From: Defluviitaleaceae bacterium
GTDB taxonomy: Bacteria > Bacillota > Clostridia > Lachnospirales > WQUN01
Assembly: GCA_009780315.1 (NCBI GenBank)
Contig: WRAH01000012.1
Coordinates: forward strand, 1-64,000
Direction of reading: 5' to 3'
Length of the DNA: 64,000 nt
In this document: one piece after another, positions 15,208 to 25,936 of the stretch
Numbering within the stretch: position 1 is the first letter of the stretch
Layout of the letters: each line of letters starts with the position of its first letter
Translations under genes and position numbers: made by a program
The notes under the pieces: model-generated
Database searches by the model: none
Seen by the model: the letters and a program-made list of their open reading frames with translations, nothing else
What the model was told of the DNA's origin: nothing

Positions 15208-16545
15208 TTATTTGCCCACGCAAAATTCTGCGAAAATTCTGTCAACAATATCATCCCCTATTTCCACACCCAAAACTTCCCCAAGTGCTATATATGCGGC
15301 GCGCAGGCTTATGGAAACCAAATCCTCTGGCACATGGGCGTGCAGTTCCTCAAATGCTTTGTTTACATATGCAATGGCTTGCTTAATAAGCACACGATGG
15401 CGTTCACGAGTGATGATGTCAGACTCTTGAGAAGAAATTACACCCTTATGGAATTGTTCCTGAATTTTTGCAAAAAGCTTGTCCATTCCCTGTCCTGTTT
15501 TGGCAGAAATTTTTAAACCATCATGGGTATTGTTATTTTGCAAGTCTGCTTTATTCATTATCACAAGAGGGTTGTTTAAACCCTTTAAAATGGCTTCATC
15601 TTGTGGAGTGATTCCCCGTGTGCAATCTGCCACATAAATAATTAAATCTGCATCATCCGCAGTTTGTATGGATTTCTCTACACCAATTTTTTCAATAGGG
15701 TCATTGGTTTCACGTATTCCTGCGGTGTCCATAATAACCAAGTGTAAGTCACCTACACGCACTTGTTCAGTCAATACATCTCGGGTAGTGCCTGGCAACT
15801 CATGTACTATGGCACGGTCTTCACTTAAAATGGCATTTAGCAATGTAGATTTTCCCACATTAGGCTGTCCGATGATGGCGGTTTTAATGCCTTCGCGCAT
15901 GATACGTCCTATGTTTGCCGTTTCAAGCAATCCTGCTAGGTCTGCATGCACTTCTCCAACTTGAGCCAAAATTTCACTTGCATTTTGTGCTTCGTTTTCA
16001 TGCTCGGGGTAATCAATGCTTAATTCAATATGGGCAAGCCAAACAAGAATTTTATCCCGTACTTTTTCGATTCTTTGGGTTAACCCTCCACCAAGCTGTC
16101 TAAGCCCTGCCCGTCTTGCCCCTTGGCTTCCTGCACTAATAATATCCATGACAGCTTCTGCTTGTGAAAGATTTATGCGTCCATTCATAAAGGCGCGCTT
16201 TGTAAACTCTCCTGGTGTTGCAAGCCGTGCGCCATGGGCAACAACCACTTTTAATACTTCCTCAAGTACAAGCATTCCACCATGGGCATAAATTTCCACA
16301 GTATCCTCACGGGTGTAAGAACGGGGGGCAAGCATTGGGCAAACCATGACCTCATCAATGACTTCTCCTGCGTTTACAATTTCCCCATAGTACATTTTAT
16401 GGGAAGCAAAATGGGCTGGCAAAGGCGTAAAAACCTGCTTTAGTACGTTCAGCACATGCTCGCCAGAAAGCCGTATAATACCAATAGCCCCCTGCCCTGG
16501 GGCGGTGGCTATTGCTGCAATAATATCTGTATTTTTGTCGTTCAT
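15208..16545 (-). CDS. mnmE: tRNA modification GTPase MnmE
   Basis: MnmE (TrmE) is the GTPase partner of MnmG. An N-terminal tetrahydrofolate-binding domain (DIIAAIATAPGQGAIGIIR) is followed by the helical domain and an inserted G domain with GQPNVGKSTLLNA, DTAGIRE and NKAD. The protein ends FAEFCVGK, the conserved C-terminal C-x-GK. Its ATG overlaps the jag stop as TAATG, so translation is probably coupled. Length 445 aa is normal. Confidence 0.97.
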   Translation of the reverse strand: MNDKNTDIIAAIATAPGQGAIGIIRLSGEHVLNVLKQVFTPLPAHFASHKMYYGEIVNAGEVIDEVMVCPMLAPRSYTREDTVEIYAHGGMLVLEEVLKVVVAHGARLATPGEFTKRAFMNGRINLSQAEAVMDIISAGSQGARRAGLRQLGGGLTQRIEKVRDKILVWLAHIELSIDYPEHENEAQNASEILAQVGEVHADLAGLLETANIGRIMREGIKTAIIGQPNVGKSTLLNAILSEDRAIVHELPGTTRDVLTEQVRVGDLHLVIMDTAGIRETNDPIEKIGVEKSIQTADDADLIIYVADCTRGITPQDEAILKGLNNPLVIMNKADLQNNNTHDGLKISAKTGQGMDKLFAKIQEQFHKGVISSQESDIITRERHRVLIKQAIAYVNKAFEELHAHVPEDLVSISLRAAYIALGEVLGVEIGDDIVDRIFAEFCVGK

Positions 16546-17153
16546 TATTTGTGTGTTACCACCACATGACGATAGGGTTCGTTGCCTTCGCTATAGGTGC
16601 GAATTTGTTTATCATATTGAAGCATGGTGTGAATAACATGACGCTCGAAGCGGGTCATAGGCTCAAGCTTTACGCTTTGCTTAGTTTCTTTCACTTTACG
16701 TGAGATTGAACGCGCTAAAGCTTCCAGCGTATCACGGCGGCGTTTACGATAGTTTTCTGTATCAATGACGATATTCATTTGTGTATCGCCATGACGGCCT
16801 ACGGCTAAATTTGTGATATACTGCAAAGCGTCAATGGTTTGCCCGCGCTTTCCAATTAAAATGCCCATGTTTTCGCCTTTGATGTTTATATACAAGTGCT
16901 TATCTTTTTGGTTTGCTTCAAAATCCACACTAAGCCCCATGGCAAGGGTCACTTCCCGTAGAAAGTTTTTGACAGTTTGGATAGGGTCGGGCTTCATTTC
17001 TACACGAATTTTTGCAGGGCGTGAGCCAATACCAAATAATCCACCCTTTGCACCTTCATCTAAGACTGTAATAATCACTTGGTCTTCAGTGACTTCCATT
17101 ATTTTTAAGGCTTCAGCTTTTGCGTCTGCTACTGTTTTAGCTTGTCTCTCCAT
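16545..17153 (-). CDS. khpB: RNA-binding protein Jag/KhpB
   Basis: A 202-aa protein with a Jag-N domain (AEALKIMEVTEDQVIITVL), a type II KH domain whose GKRGQT motif lies in MGILIGKRGQTIDALQYI, and a C-terminal R3H domain (MTRFERHVIHTML). KhpB acts with KhpA in RNA binding and affects cell division and elongation in several Firmicutes. It is placed between yidC and mnmE, as in most Firmicutes. Confidence 0.95.
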   Translation of the reverse strand: MERQAKTVADAKAEALKIMEVTEDQVIITVLDEGAKGGLFGIGSRPAKIRVEMKPDPIQTVKNFLREVTLAMGLSVDFEANQKDKHLYINIKGENMGILIGKRGQTIDALQYITNLAVGRHGDTQMNIVIDTENYRKRRRDTLEALARSISRKVKETKQSVKLEPMTRFERHVIHTMLQYDKQIRTYSEGNEPYRHVVVTHK

Positions 17154-17164
17154 AAATATGCTCC

Positions 17165-18331
17165 CTACTTTCCTTCGCTTTCCTTCATAAATGGTAATCT
17201 AAATTTTGTGCCAGACCGTTTAAGCATAATTAAATCAGTAACCAATTGGAATGTTGAACCTGTTATCCAGAAGATAGCTACACCAATAGGGAAGTTTACT
17301 GTAAACACAGCCATCATTACCGGCATGACAAACAACATGATTTTCTGCATCATTTTAGCTTGGTCGTTAGCATTGGGGTCATAATTGCGCAATTGCATAA
17401 TCCAAGAAGATGCAAACATGGTGACAGCAATTAAAATAGGAATGATAATACCAGGCCAGTTCCAACCCCCGCTTTCAACCACACGGAAACCTAAAAATGT
17501 TTCAATTTGCATAAGGTCATTCACCATGGCTTGAATCTCTGGTAAGTATGCATCAGGAATGTATGCGTAAATACTATTCCAGTCTTCCATGTTAAAGCGG
17601 CTAATCAGTCTCGACAAATGCTCTGGAACACCAAGGAATAATACATCCCCAACTTCGGCTATCACTGCTGATAATTGTTCTGCGGTGCGTTCATACCATA
17701 AACCCCGTTCGGCAAGCATTTGCCCTGCGGCGATGTTGTTTTCGTTGATGCTTGATGGAATAAGCTCGTCAGACAAGGCTTGCATTGGCGGTGAATGGAT
17801 AAGCCCAGGTACGCGAATCAACGCCGCACTCAAGTTATAGTACATATCACTTAGTCTGTTAATATACAAAAAAGTCTGCCTCATAATAAAGTTAAGCCCA
17901 AAAAACAATGGCATTTGAATGAGCATAGGCAAACAACCAGTCAGCGGATTTGCACCATGTTTTGCAATGAGTGCGCTTTGCTCTGCCTGGGATTTTCTCA
18001 TAATTTCAGGGTCTTTAGAATTTCCGTATTTTTCTTTGATTTTAGCAAGTTCAGGTTGCAACTCGCGCATTTTCATCATGGACTTTTGTTGTTTTAAATG
18101 GAGGGGAAACATTAAGCCCCTGAAAATGATAGTCATTAAAATAATCGTAATCCCCAGCGAATGAGCAGGACCAATGGAATATACAAGATTAAATAATAAG
18201 TCGATAAGAAAACCAAAAACTTGGGCAATTGGGCCAACAATCATCCCGGGCTGCCCTTCTACTTGACGTGCCGCAATGGCAAAAGTTAAATCAAACAAGA
18301 ATAAAAAATCCTCTCTAAGGAACAGGGTCAT
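17165..18331 (-). CDS. yidC: membrane protein insertase YidC/SpoIIIJ
   Basis: YidC inserts and folds membrane proteins, alone or with SecYEG. The conserved five-span core starts near [20 protein letters not shown], followed by the cytoplasmic loop ([15 protein letters not shown]) and the late spans around [20 protein letters not shown] roughly 100-aa extracytoplasmic insertion lies between the second and third core spans. The start is uncertain: the ATG at 18331 overlaps yidD, while a TTG at 18298 has AGAGGA correctly placed just after the yidD stop. Confidence 0.93.
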   Translation of the reverse strand: MTLFLREDFLFLFDLTFAIAARQVEGQPGMIVGPIAQVFGFLIDLLFNLVYSIGPAHSLGITIILMTIIFRGLMFPLHLKQQKSMMKMRELQPELAKIKEKYGNSKDPEIMRKSQAEQSALIAKHGANPLTGCLPMLIQMPLFFGLNFIMRQTFLYINRLSDMYYNLSAALIRVPGLIHSPPMQALSDELIPSSINENNIAAGQMLAERGLWYERTAEQLSAVIAEVGDVLFLGVPEHLSRLISRFNMEDWNSIYAYIPDAYLPEIQAMVNDLMQIETFLGFRVVESGGWNWPGIIIPILIAVTMFASSWIMQLRNYDPNANDQAKMMQKIMLFVMPVMMAVFTVNFPIGVAIFWITGSTFQLVTDLIMLKRSGTKFRLPFMKESEGK

Positions 18332-18524
18332 ACCCGCCTTTACTAAAAGGCTGGCATCTGGCAAGGCGTTTTACACCCATCCAAACTCCCTTGGCTGCGC
18401 CATATTTATCAACGGCTTCTAACATGTACATAGAACATGATGGATAAAATCTGCAATTGTCACCAAGCAGTGGAGAAATAAACCGCTTGTAAAGCCGCAA
18501 AGAAGCCATAATGAACACCTGCAT
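18315..18524 (-). CDS. yidD: membrane protein insertion efficiency factor YidD
   Basis: A 69-aa protein with the DUF37/YidD signature: [20 protein letters not shown] followed by SCSMYMLEA and a Lys/Arg-rich tail, ending GGYDPVP. YidD assists membrane protein insertion at the inner membrane. Its ATG overlaps the rnpA stop as TAATG. Confidence 0.95.
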   Translation of the reverse strand: MQVFIMASLRLYKRFISPLLGDNCRFYPSCSMYMLEAVDKYGAAKGVWMGVKRLARCQPFSKGGYDPVP

Positions 18525-18877
18525 TACTGCTTGTCCTTTATGACTAAAACTTTCTTAAATAAACCTTCTAAAGAATCACGCACTTTAACAAGCGCACCAT
18601 CCTTAGGCAGATTCCCTACAGGAACACGGGCAACAATAACAAAATCGTAACCACTGCGCACATTCATCATCCGACAGCATTCCCTTACAAGCCGTTTAAC
18701 GCGGTTGCGAACAACCGCGCCACCAACCTTCTTACTTACAGAAAGCCCAATCCTGCTTACATTTAAGTCATTGGCAAGGGCATAAACAACAAATACTGGT
18801 GAAACAGCATGTCTGCCCTTTTTAAAAACTTTTTGGAAATCCTGCGTTCTTTTAATAGACGGAAGCGGACTAAGCAC
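18524..18877 (-). CDS. rnpA: ribonuclease P protein component
   Basis: RnpA is the protein subunit of RNase P, which trims the 5' leader of tRNA precursors. The signature [16 protein letters not shown] contains the RNR motif. The start is GTG at 18877, overlapping the last codons of rpmH, a common arrangement. Length 117 aa is normal. Confidence 0.95.
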   Translation of the reverse strand: MLSPLPSIKRTQDFQKVFKKGRHAVSPVFVVYALANDLNVSRIGLSVSKKVGGAVVRNRVKRLVRECCRMMNVRSGYDFVIVARVPVGNLPKDGALVKVRDSLEGLFKKVLVIKDKQ

Positions 18878-19004
18878 TGAGTTTATGTCTGCCTCTTAAA
18901 CGTCTTCTTTGCAACACTTTGCGTCCACCTGCGGAACTCATACGCTTACGGAAACCATGTTCCTTTGCGCGTTGCCTTTTCTTAGGCTGAAACGTTCTTT
19001 TCAT
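18870..19004 (-). CDS. rpmH: 50S ribosomal protein L34
   Basis: A 44-aa, very basic protein starting [20 protein letters not shown] and ending GRHKLSA, an unmistakable L34. AGAGGTGACAT lies before the ATG. It heads the rpmH-rnpA-yidD-yidC-jag run. In many bacteria dnaA is the divergent upstream neighbour, but here an ABC exporter operon on the same strand lies upstream instead. Confidence 0.97.
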   Translation of the reverse strand: MKRTFQPKKRQRAKEHGFRKRMSSAGGRKVLQRRRLRGRHKLSA

Positions 19005-19105
19005 ATGTCACCTCTTACTCTGCAAATTCCTATGCCTTATTCTAAGGCTACGTCCGAACATTATAGCTACAAAGCCAGTATTCGTCAATCCTTTTCATGA
19101 AACTG

Positions 19106-19900
19106 TTACATCTGCCTTGTGGCAGTGACCTTTGTTGCCGCCAATAAAGACAAAACGGTGATTAGAATGGTTGAAATGAAAGCAATAATAAATCTGTCAG
19201 GCGTATGCCCTAGGGTAATCTCTATTGGGCTTCCTGCCATAAGCGTTCCAGGTGTGAATACGCCAATGACAGGAATTGCACTAAGAACTATAAAAAAGAA
19301 GAATGCAAAAAATCCAAGTACAGCACTAATGGCTGTGCTTCTTGCAATGGCAGAGCAAAGCATGATGATTGCAAGCATCATCAGCATAAATACGCCAAAC
19401 ACTAACCCGCCAAGGAATACATGCCCAAGATTTCCGCCATACTCAAATAACACCAACGTATAGATATATCCAATCAGTACGCTTGCAATGACAGTAATCA
19501 GTATGAGTATCCCTGCCATGGTGAATTTCGCAAGTACGAATGCGCTGGGCTGAAGCCCTTTAGTAAAAACCAAGTCTGCTGTGCCACTGCGCTTTTCACG
19601 CAAGATAATACCCATGAACAAAAGTAAAACGGTAATTGCACCAATTTGCCCTAAGTTACCATAAATCTGAATATAGCTATCCACCCACGTGGGCGTACCC
19701 ATTGCATTTGCCATTGCCATCGCCATTTCATCTTCACCAGGCAGCATAAAGGCTAAAAATTCCCCCATAAAGCGTGTCAAAAGCGGGCTTGTCATGGCAA
19801 AAGATAAAAACACACATATCATCACCAAGAATTTTTTGGTACGCAAGTTTTCCATAAGTTCCTTCCCCAGGAAGGCACGGTAGTTATTGAATAACCTCAT
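19106..19900 (-). CDS. ABC-2 type transporter permease
   Basis: A 264-aa membrane protein with six spans, typical of ABC-2 permeases (NosY/GldF-like). It begins MRLFNNYRAFLGKELMENLR, cytoplasmic and basic, then spans such as FLVMICVFLSFAMTSPLL. GGAGG lies upstream of this ATG, within the end of the ATPase gene, which it overlaps. It pairs with the upstream ATPase. The substrate is unknown; an exported lipid, peptide or drug is plausible. Confidence 0.88.
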   Translation of the reverse strand: MRLFNNYRAFLGKELMENLRTKKFLVMICVFLSFAMTSPLLTRFMGEFLAFMLPGEDEMAMAMANAMGTPTWVDSYIQIYGNLGQIGAITVLLLFMGIILREKRSGTADLVFTKGLQPSAFVLAKFTMAGILILITVIASVLIGYIYTLVLFEYGGNLGHVFLGGLVFGVFMLMMLAIIMLCSAIARSTAISAVLGFFAFFFFIVLSAIPVIGVFTPGTLMAGSPIEITLGHTPDRFIIAFISTILITVLSLLAATKVTATRQM

Positions 19901-20780
19901 AAAAAATATCCTCCAACGTGGGGGTGTGGTTTGCCAGTGATTCAAATGCAAGCCCATGGGTGTGCAAAATGCCGATGGCTGCACGGGCTTCTGCACGAAT
20001 CAGCATTTCTACAGGGTTGACCACTTCAACAGAAAGTTTTGATTCAATTGCTTTTTGCGCAAACTTTTGTGCGTCACTTTCCTGTAGGAAGCGGATTTTA
20101 GATGTATTTGATGCATGTTTTTGTTTCAAATTGACTAAATAATCCTGTGCTAAAATTTTTCCCTTTTCGATGATGAGTACATAGTCACAGCTATGTTCCA
20201 CATCAGCCAAGATATGTGTTGAAAGGATGACCGTTGTATTTTCTAAAGAACGGATTATTTCTGCAACATCCCTGCGTCCTATAGGGTCTAAGGCAGAAAT
20301 AGGCTCGTCTAAAAATATAACAGGTGGGTGGTTAATCATGGCTTGTGCGATACCCAGCCTTTGTTTCATACCGCGGGAAAATCCTGCAATTCTGGTGCGG
20401 GTTTTATCAAGCCCTACTTTTTTAAGTAAAGACTGTATGCGTTCCTTACGCGTTGTTTTTGGAATACCGCATAATTTACCGCTTAAATCAAGAAATTCAG
20501 GTGCGGTCATATATCCATAAAAATTGGGTACGTCAGGAAGATAGCCAAAGGACTTTGTACCTTGGTGTCCATAGCGTTGCGCCTCGCCCATGATGGAAAT
20601 ACTGCCCTTGGTTGGTTTGTTTAAGCCTACCAGCATTTTTAAAGTAGTGGTCTTGCCTGCACCGTTTTTGCCCAAAAAGCCACAAGTACAACCTTCCGGC
20701 ACAGATATGTTAATGTTGTCTACAGCCAGTGTCGTTTTATATTGCTTGGTTAGATTTTGTGTTTCAACAGCATTTTTCAC
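19884..20780 (-). CDS. ABC transporter ATP-binding protein
   Basis: A 298-aa ATPase with Walker A GKNGAGKTTTLKML, signature SRGMKQRLGIAQ, Walker B VIFLDEP and the switch His in STHILADVEH. The C-terminal extension of about 80 aa is typical of ABC-2 exporter ATPases (CcmA/YxlF type). It overlaps the small membrane protein upstream and the permease downstream, so the three form one operon. Confidence 0.93.
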   Translation of the reverse strand: MKNAVETQNLTKQYKTTLAVDNINISVPEGCTCGFLGKNGAGKTTTLKMLVGLNKPTKGSISIMGEAQRYGHQGTKSFGYLPDVPNFYGYMTAPEFLDLSGKLCGIPKTTRKERIQSLLKKVGLDKTRTRIAGFSRGMKQRLGIAQAMINHPPVIFLDEPISALDPIGRRDVAEIIRSLENTTVILSTHILADVEHSCDYVLIIEKGKILAQDYLVNLKQKHASNTSKIRFLQESDAQKFAQKAIESKLSVEVVNPVEMLIRAEARAAIGILHTHGLAFESLANHTPTLEDIFYEVIQ

Positions 20781-21031
20781 AAGTTCATTCCTTCCTGCAT
20801 GTCTGTATATCTTGCAAAGTTTTCATCCATTTTACTTGAACCCACTGCGAAATAAATAATGGGGCCAATGATATTGATTAAAATAACTATCAATAGCCAT
20901 ACCGTCTTATCACTATTTCCGGGGATATTCGGTTTTTTTGCAATACTTACAATAGCTGCAATCATTAAAGCAATTGTAAGTATTGCAATAGGGATTAAAA
21001 TGAGAATCAATAGACTTAGCGTACCATACAT
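20777..21031 (-). CDS. PLDc_N domain small membrane protein
   Basis: An 84-aa protein with two membrane spans (LILILIPIAILTIALMIAAI and WLLIVILINIIGPIIYFAVG). The second span, followed by a charged tail, matches the phospholipase D-nuclease N-terminal (PLDc_N) family, as in the YxlE accessory protein of the B. subtilis YxlFG transporter region. It overlaps the ABC ATPase gene by 4 bases. It is likely an accessory or regulator of the exporter. Confidence 0.85.
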   Translation of the reverse strand: MYGTLSLLILILIPIAILTIALMIAAIVSIAKKPNIPGNSDKTVWLLIVILINIIGPIIYFAVGSSKMDENFARYTDMQEGMNL

Positions 21032-21145
21032 TTTAAACGCTCCTTTTCTTCACTGAAAAAGTCATTTTTTAAGGGCTTTTGATTGACAATGTGTACAATA
21101 TAGTATGACATAATCTTAACAAGCAAGCAAGATAAAATTCATTTT

Positions 21146-22000
21146 CTATTTTGTTTCGCTGTCAAACGCGGAACTTGTGCGGGCATAATGGAATAAAAAC
21201 TGCTGGGCTATTCCGCTATAAGGTTGTAATGTCTTTGGAAACCCTTGAGGGTATAGGGTGGTCATCACACGCTTCATCCACACATCCAGTGGAAAACGCT
21301 CTATGCGTGCAAACCCAAATAATAAAACACAGTCGGCAACTTTTGGGCCTACACCGTGGATTTTTAAAAGTTGGGAATGTATTTCATCGGAAGTTTTTTG
21401 AGATAATTCTGTTGGATTAAATCTTCCTTCAGCAGTACAGCGGGCAGCGTCTATTATGTATGCGGCACGGTATCCTGTTTTTATGTCAGCAAGGTCTTCT
21501 TGTGTCAGTATTGCAAGGGTTTCTGCCTTTGGAAAAGTATAGCCGCCGCAGGGTAGTTTCGTTCCGTATTTTTCGCATAGTCCAGATATCATCTTTTTTA
21601 TGCGTGGAATATTGCTGTTTTGGCTGAGTATAAATGAAATTAAAATTTCCCACGGGTCTTGTTTCATTAGGCGAAGCCCAGGGGAAAATACCATGGCACG
21701 GGATAGATTTTGACAGTCCTTTGAAAGGTCTTGACGGAGAATCGTATAGTTTCGTGTAAGGTCAAAGTAAGGTTTCCATAGGGTTTCAAATCCTTGTAAT
21801 GTCGTGTCGTGAAGCGTTAATGTTGCATTTTTGAGTGTAAGATTGAGACGACGATTATGGGCTATGCCTGTAAAAGATGTAGGCGATGTTGCTGTCCATC
21901 GAAAGGCTTGCCCATTGTCCAGAATTTGCCCAAGGTCAAAATGCTTGATATCTGACAAAATAACATCATTGTTTACTTGAACTGCTGATGTATAATCCAT
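21146..22000 (-). CDS. ogg: 8-oxoguanine DNA glycosylase
   Basis: An OGG1-type bifunctional glycosylase/lyase that removes 8-oxoguanine. The N-terminal domain has LGQILDNGQAFRW, and the HhH-GPD region has SQNSNIPRIKKMIS with the catalytic Lys, then LLKIHGVGPKVADCVLLF and RFPLDVWMKRVM with the catalytic Asp. I chose the ATG giving MDYTSAV, since AGGTG precedes it; an upstream in-frame GTG is possible. Length is normal. Confidence 0.92.
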   Translation of the reverse strand: MDYTSAVQVNNDVILSDIKHFDLGQILDNGQAFRWTATSPTSFTGIAHNRRLNLTLKNATLTLHDTTLQGFETLWKPYFDLTRNYTILRQDLSKDCQNLSRAMVFSPGLRLMKQDPWEILISFILSQNSNIPRIKKMISGLCEKYGTKLPCGGYTFPKAETLAILTQEDLADIKTGYRAAYIIDAARCTAEGRFNPTELSQKTSDEIHSQLLKIHGVGPKVADCVLLFGFARIERFPLDVWMKRVMTTLYPQGFPKTLQPYSGIAQQFLFHYARTSSAFDSETK

Positions 22001-22017
22001 TTTTTTCACCTGTCTTT

Positions 22018-22055
22018 AATAAAAGGGCTGTAGTTTTTCTACAAGCCCTTTTATT
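22018..22055 (-). terminator. terminator after the chemoreceptor gene
   Basis: A stem AAAAGGGCTTGTAG with CTACAGCCCTTTT around a four-base AAAA loop. It is A/T-flanked on both sides and so may work in both directions, but it sits just after the minus-strand chemoreceptor gene. Confidence 0.75.
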
Positions 22056-22061
22056 GGGTTT

Positions 22062-24077
22062 TTAATACTTTCCAAAATCTTTGCGCTCATACTCATGGGC
22101 ACCTGATGGTGCATTGACCTTTACTTTTGTAGCAGGTGCGGGTGCTTGGTCTAAACTTTTTTGTTGTGAAGGTCTTTTATAGGGTGTTGGTTCAGGTTTT
22201 TTTGTTGGTGCAGGCACGGGTTTTGGTGTTTCTGCCTTTGGTGGTGCTGTGGGAACGGCTTTGGGTAGTGCCGGTGGTGTATACGTTGGCATTGTGGGTT
22301 TAGCCGCAACAGGTGATACTGGAGCTGGCTTTATTGAAGGTGTAGGTTTTTTTTCAATAGGTTTTGTCACCACAGGCTTTGATTCTATTGGCTTTGCTGG
22401 TGTTTTGGGTATTGGTTTTTCAACAGGCTTTGGGGCAGGTGGTGGGGTGTCATTTCTTTTTACAGTCTTAGCATACGTTCCACCGCCATTGTTGGTGGCT
22501 AATTTGCGTAAAACATCTGCTTGATTTCCTAGTGCTTCTGCGGTTACCGTTGTTTGCTCAATGGCAGTGACGACTTGTTGCGCGCTGTCAGCAAGTCGGG
22601 TTGTGCTATTTGCCACTTGTGCAATGGCATGATGTTGTCCACCTGCTACTTGTGCAATACCACCTACAATTTTATCAATTTCCTGTACATCACTGACGAC
22701 ACGTTCTAGTGCTGATGCCGTGTTTTTTGCAGTCATTGTACCTTGTTGCACCCTATTCATAGACTCTGCAATAAGTTCAGTCGTTTGGGCAGCCGCTTCT
22801 TTGCTTTTGACAGCAAGACTGCGTACTTCTTCTGCAACGACTGCAAATCCTTTACCATGAACCCCTGCCCGTGCCGCTTCAACGGCGGCATTTAACGCCA
22901 GCAAGTTTGTTTGCATGGCAATGGAATTGATTACATCCGTGATGCGGGAAATGTTTTCAGAAGAAACACGAATCCCGTCGATGGCATCTAACATGTTAGC
23001 CATTTCATTTTGCCCAGCATTTGCATTTTCCACGGCAGTTGATGCAAGCCCTGCGGCACGGTTTGCACCATCAGCAGTTTTTTCTGATTGGGAACTAACC
23101 TCTGCCAATGCAGTATTGATGTTTTGCGCCAAGTATTGCTGTTCTGACGCAGGTTGTATTATCATGCGGGTATTACCAATAATTTGTGTGATATCTGTAT
23201 CAAGGGCTTGGGTAATGGCTGTAAGTTCTGCTGCCATTTTTTCAAATTTGCCATCATTCACAGGCATATTTTGCTCAATAGGTTTCAGGGGTTCAGCCGC
23301 TTGATTTTTACCTGCGGCATCAACAGCTTTTGCCATTGCAGAAAAAAGCCCGTTTAGTTCATCTGCAAGTGTACGCCAGTGTCCTACATATGTCGATGTG
23401 TTCATTTGGTGGGATTCTCCACGCTTTGTAGCATTTGTTGCCGATTGAATATCTCCGCTGAATGTGCGAATACATGTGTGGAGTTCCTCAATGGCGGTGC
23501 TGACTTTAGCCTTTTTTCCGTATAAAGGTGCAACTTCTGTATCAAGCTTACCGTGTGCAAGTGCTTGAACGCTGTCAGCAATGATAAACGCTGTCTTCAC
23601 ATGCTCGGATATTGTGCCGTTAAGGTGTTCAACTAAACCGCGGTATCCGCCATGATATAACTTTTCATCAATGAGTACATCTGTATCACCTTCCTTATGA
23701 TGCTTTGTCAAAGCGTCAACATCCATAATTAAATCTTTTTGAACTTGTGCCAACTGATAGAGTGACGCTTCAATTAAACCAAGTTCATCCAATTTATGAG
23801 GACTTAAATTGGCATTAAAATTGCCTTCTGCCATGGCAGAGACAGCGGCATGAAGATAGCCTGTGTCTTTGGTATATGTTTTGCTAATTTCTGAACTTTG
23901 GGACATTAAAATAGCAAATCCGATACCTAGTATGACTGTGGCAATGACAATAGCAATGATAAATGCCATTCCGCCAAGTCCCATGAGTAGAGAAAAAAGT
24001 AACGAAACGACTACGGCAGCGGCACCTACGCCTAATCCAATCATGACAAGTGACTTCATTTTTGCGTCAATTTTCAC
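22062..24077 (-). CDS. methyl-accepting chemotaxis protein without ligand domain
   Basis: A 671-aa chemoreceptor. Two membrane spans follow each other with almost no loop (about residues 9-56), so there is no extracytoplasmic sensor domain. HAMP-like helices follow, then a cytoplasmic signalling domain with the hairpin-tip sequence [19 protein letters not shown]. The last roughly 125 residues are a Pro/Lys/Ala-rich tail ending YERKDFGKY. The start is a GTG with AGGTGAGC close upstream. It probably signals to CheW/CheA from an internal or membrane cue; no che genes lie in the window. Confidence 0.9.
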   Translation of the reverse strand: MKIDAKMKSLVMIGLGVGAAAVVVSLLFSLLMGLGGMAFIIAIVIATVILGIGFAILMSQSSEISKTYTKDTGYLHAAVSAMAEGNFNANLSPHKLDELGLIEASLYQLAQVQKDLIMDVDALTKHHKEGDTDVLIDEKLYHGGYRGLVEHLNGTISEHVKTAFIIADSVQALAHGKLDTEVAPLYGKKAKVSTAIEELHTCIRTFSGDIQSATNATKRGESHQMNTSTYVGHWRTLADELNGLFSAMAKAVDAAGKNQAAEPLKPIEQNMPVNDGKFEKMAAELTAITQALDTDITQIIGNTRMIIQPASEQQYLAQNINTALAEVSSQSEKTADGANRAAGLASTAVENANAGQNEMANMLDAIDGIRVSSENISRITDVINSIAMQTNLLALNAAVEAARAGVHGKGFAVVAEEVRSLAVKSKEAAAQTTELIAESMNRVQQGTMTAKNTASALERVVSDVQEIDKIVGGIAQVAGGQHHAIAQVANSTTRLADSAQQVVTAIEQTTVTAEALGNQADVLRKLATNNGGGTYAKTVKRNDTPPPAPKPVEKPIPKTPAKPIESKPVVTKPIEKKPTPSIKPAPVSPVAAKPTMPTYTPPALPKAVPTAPPKAETPKPVPAPTKKPEPTPYKRPSQQKSLDQAPAPATKVKVNAPSGAHEYERKDFGKY

Positions 24078-24081
24078 ACGC

Positions 24082-25899
24082 TCACCTACCTATTCCTAAA
24101 TAATGACTTATTGTATCCCATGTTTCTGGAGTTTCCATTCCTCTTCTCCAACTTGCAACGCCAGCTAAATCGTGGGCAAGAACAATTTGCATTTTTGCAC
24201 CAATAGAGCGGGGGTCTTCCAGCCATACGCGATATGTGACAAATTCGTTATCTTCAATAACACCGGCTTCCCCAAAGTAAGAACCATAACTGTCATCCCA
24301 AACCCAATTGACATTCCGTTCTTCCATAAAGTTTCGAGCGTAGTCCATATATAAAGCCCTTTGGCTTAAATCATTTGTGGCAGAAACTTCACGCCACACA
24401 CGGCTGTAAAAGGGTAGCCCCATAATAAGCTGATTGGCGGGCACACCAAACTCTGGCGCAATGCCATTAAGCATATTATTCACGCCCCATTCTACCCATG
24501 GAAGTGAGGCATTTGGCCCAACACCAGCGGCAACACCCCAATGTTGGTCATAGGTCATCACTTGAACAAAATCTACGGTGAGTGCAATCAAGTCTCTGCG
24601 ATAAAAAGTCGTGTCAGGCAAGGGTACAAGTACTGCTGTAGAAAGCACAACACCTCTTTGACGCATTGGGATGGCGAGTTCACGTAGAAATTGAACTTTG
24701 TATGGGCCTTGGGTTGCTGTTAAATGTTCAAAATCAATATTTAAACCATCCAGGTTGTAAGTTTCCACAAAATCAATGAGTTGTTCAATGGCATGACGAC
24801 GATGTTCCCGTTCAAACAAAAAGTCACGAACACGCCCGTTATCCACATCAAAAACCTTCGGCCAAACATATACATCATGACTATGCGCCCAGTCAACGTA
24901 GGCACGGCTGGCAATAGAATTGATATGCGTCCCCGCAGGGTCAATACGAAACCATTGGGGTGAGATAACATTCAAGCTTGGATGTAACGGAAGCTGCATT
25001 CGATTGACATTTGCGTCTACGTGATAAATTGCATCCCACGTCATATTTACAGGTACGCCTTCTTGCCAATTTGGCGGGTGATGTTGAAAGTTATTCACCC
25101 AGTCATGCAAAATGGGTTCGCGGTCAAGGGGCAGATACCCTTCATAAATATTATCTAAGCTGGAACGCTCTACATAGCCTAAAAGTCCATGAGGGGTGCG
25201 TACACGTATCCATACTTCATTGCTGTTTTCACTTTCGGGAAAAACAAATAATTGTGTCCCCTGCCCAACCTGAGCGGTTATTGGAGCATTGTTTCCGCCC
25301 CAGTAGCGAATGTCTGCACGAGCGACGGAAACAGTGCTTACAGATTGTAACTGATTCGCAGAAGTGATAACAACCATGTTGTATTCAGGGTGATAATCAA
25401 TGGTGATGGCATATAACCCATGAAGTAACGCCGCAGGAACATACACCATATCGTACATGCGGCGAATAGGCACTTCCAAGGATTGTACACTGTCATTAAG
25501 CAAAAATGTGTGGCTGTTTGGTGTAAATTCCATCATGTCATACCTTGTGGATGCGAAGAAAACCCCTGCACCATTATCCCAAAAGAGAAAAGGGTCAATA
25601 TACTCTCGAAGAAAATCAAAGCGAAGATACACATGACCAACCCCATCTTGGTATTCTACCAAGGGAGGTTGGATATTGGTCATGCGCTGTCCGTCAAGCA
25701 CTAATTGCGGCACATTGGGATTGAGATTAAAATGAGTGTGGAAATCTACAACATTTCGGTTTGTCGAGCCTAAGTTTGGCATAATGTCCATATCTTGAAC
25801 TGCGGGAATAATCACAAAAATCACCAACAGTGCAAGACCGCCAACGATTAACAAAGTGGTGATAAACCCTACAAAAGCCATTTTTGCTTGCCTATTCAT
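24082..25899 (-). CDS. exported glycoside hydrolase family 18 protein with SH3 domain
   Basis: A 605-aa protein anchored by one N-terminal span. Residues about 50-190 resemble the copper amine oxidase N-terminal-like domain found in Firmicutes wall proteins. An SH3-like segment follows ([19 protein letters not shown]), then the GH18 barrel with the catalytic motif LDGLNIDFE. Similar proteins (YaaH/SleL, YdhD) cut peptidoglycan, often in spores. It starts 182 codons' worth of signal and linker before the barrel, as usual. The gene ends 4 bases before the chemoreceptor start, so they may be co-transcribed. Confidence 0.88.
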   Translation of the reverse strand: MNRQAKMAFVGFITTLLIVGGLALLVIFVIIPAVQDMDIMPNLGSTNRNVVDFHTHFNLNPNVPQLVLDGQRMTNIQPPLVEYQDGVGHVYLRFDFLREYIDPFLFWDNGAGVFFASTRYDMMEFTPNSHTFLLNDSVQSLEVPIRRMYDMVYVPAALLHGLYAITIDYHPEYNMVVITSANQLQSVSTVSVARADIRYWGGNNAPITAQVGQGTQLFVFPESENSNEVWIRVRTPHGLLGYVERSSLDNIYEGYLPLDREPILHDWVNNFQHHPPNWQEGVPVNMTWDAIYHVDANVNRMQLPLHPSLNVISPQWFRIDPAGTHINSIASRAYVDWAHSHDVYVWPKVFDVDNGRVRDFLFEREHRRHAIEQLIDFVETYNLDGLNIDFEHLTATQGPYKVQFLRELAIPMRQRGVVLSTAVLVPLPDTTFYRRDLIALTVDFVQVMTYDQHWGVAAGVGPNASLPWVEWGVNNMLNGIAPEFGVPANQLIMGLPFYSRVWREVSATNDLSQRALYMDYARNFMEERNVNWVWDDSYGSYFGEAGVIEDNEFVTYRVWLEDPRSIGAKMQIVLAHDLAGVASWRRGMETPETWDTISHYLGIGR

Positions 25900-25936
25900 G
25901 GATTAAAATATTCCTTTCACATCTGCAAATCACGTG

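Noticed and set aside
22249-22524. Plus-strand Gly-rich ORF inside the chemoreceptor gene
   Set aside because: It is the antisense shadow of the proline-rich tail.
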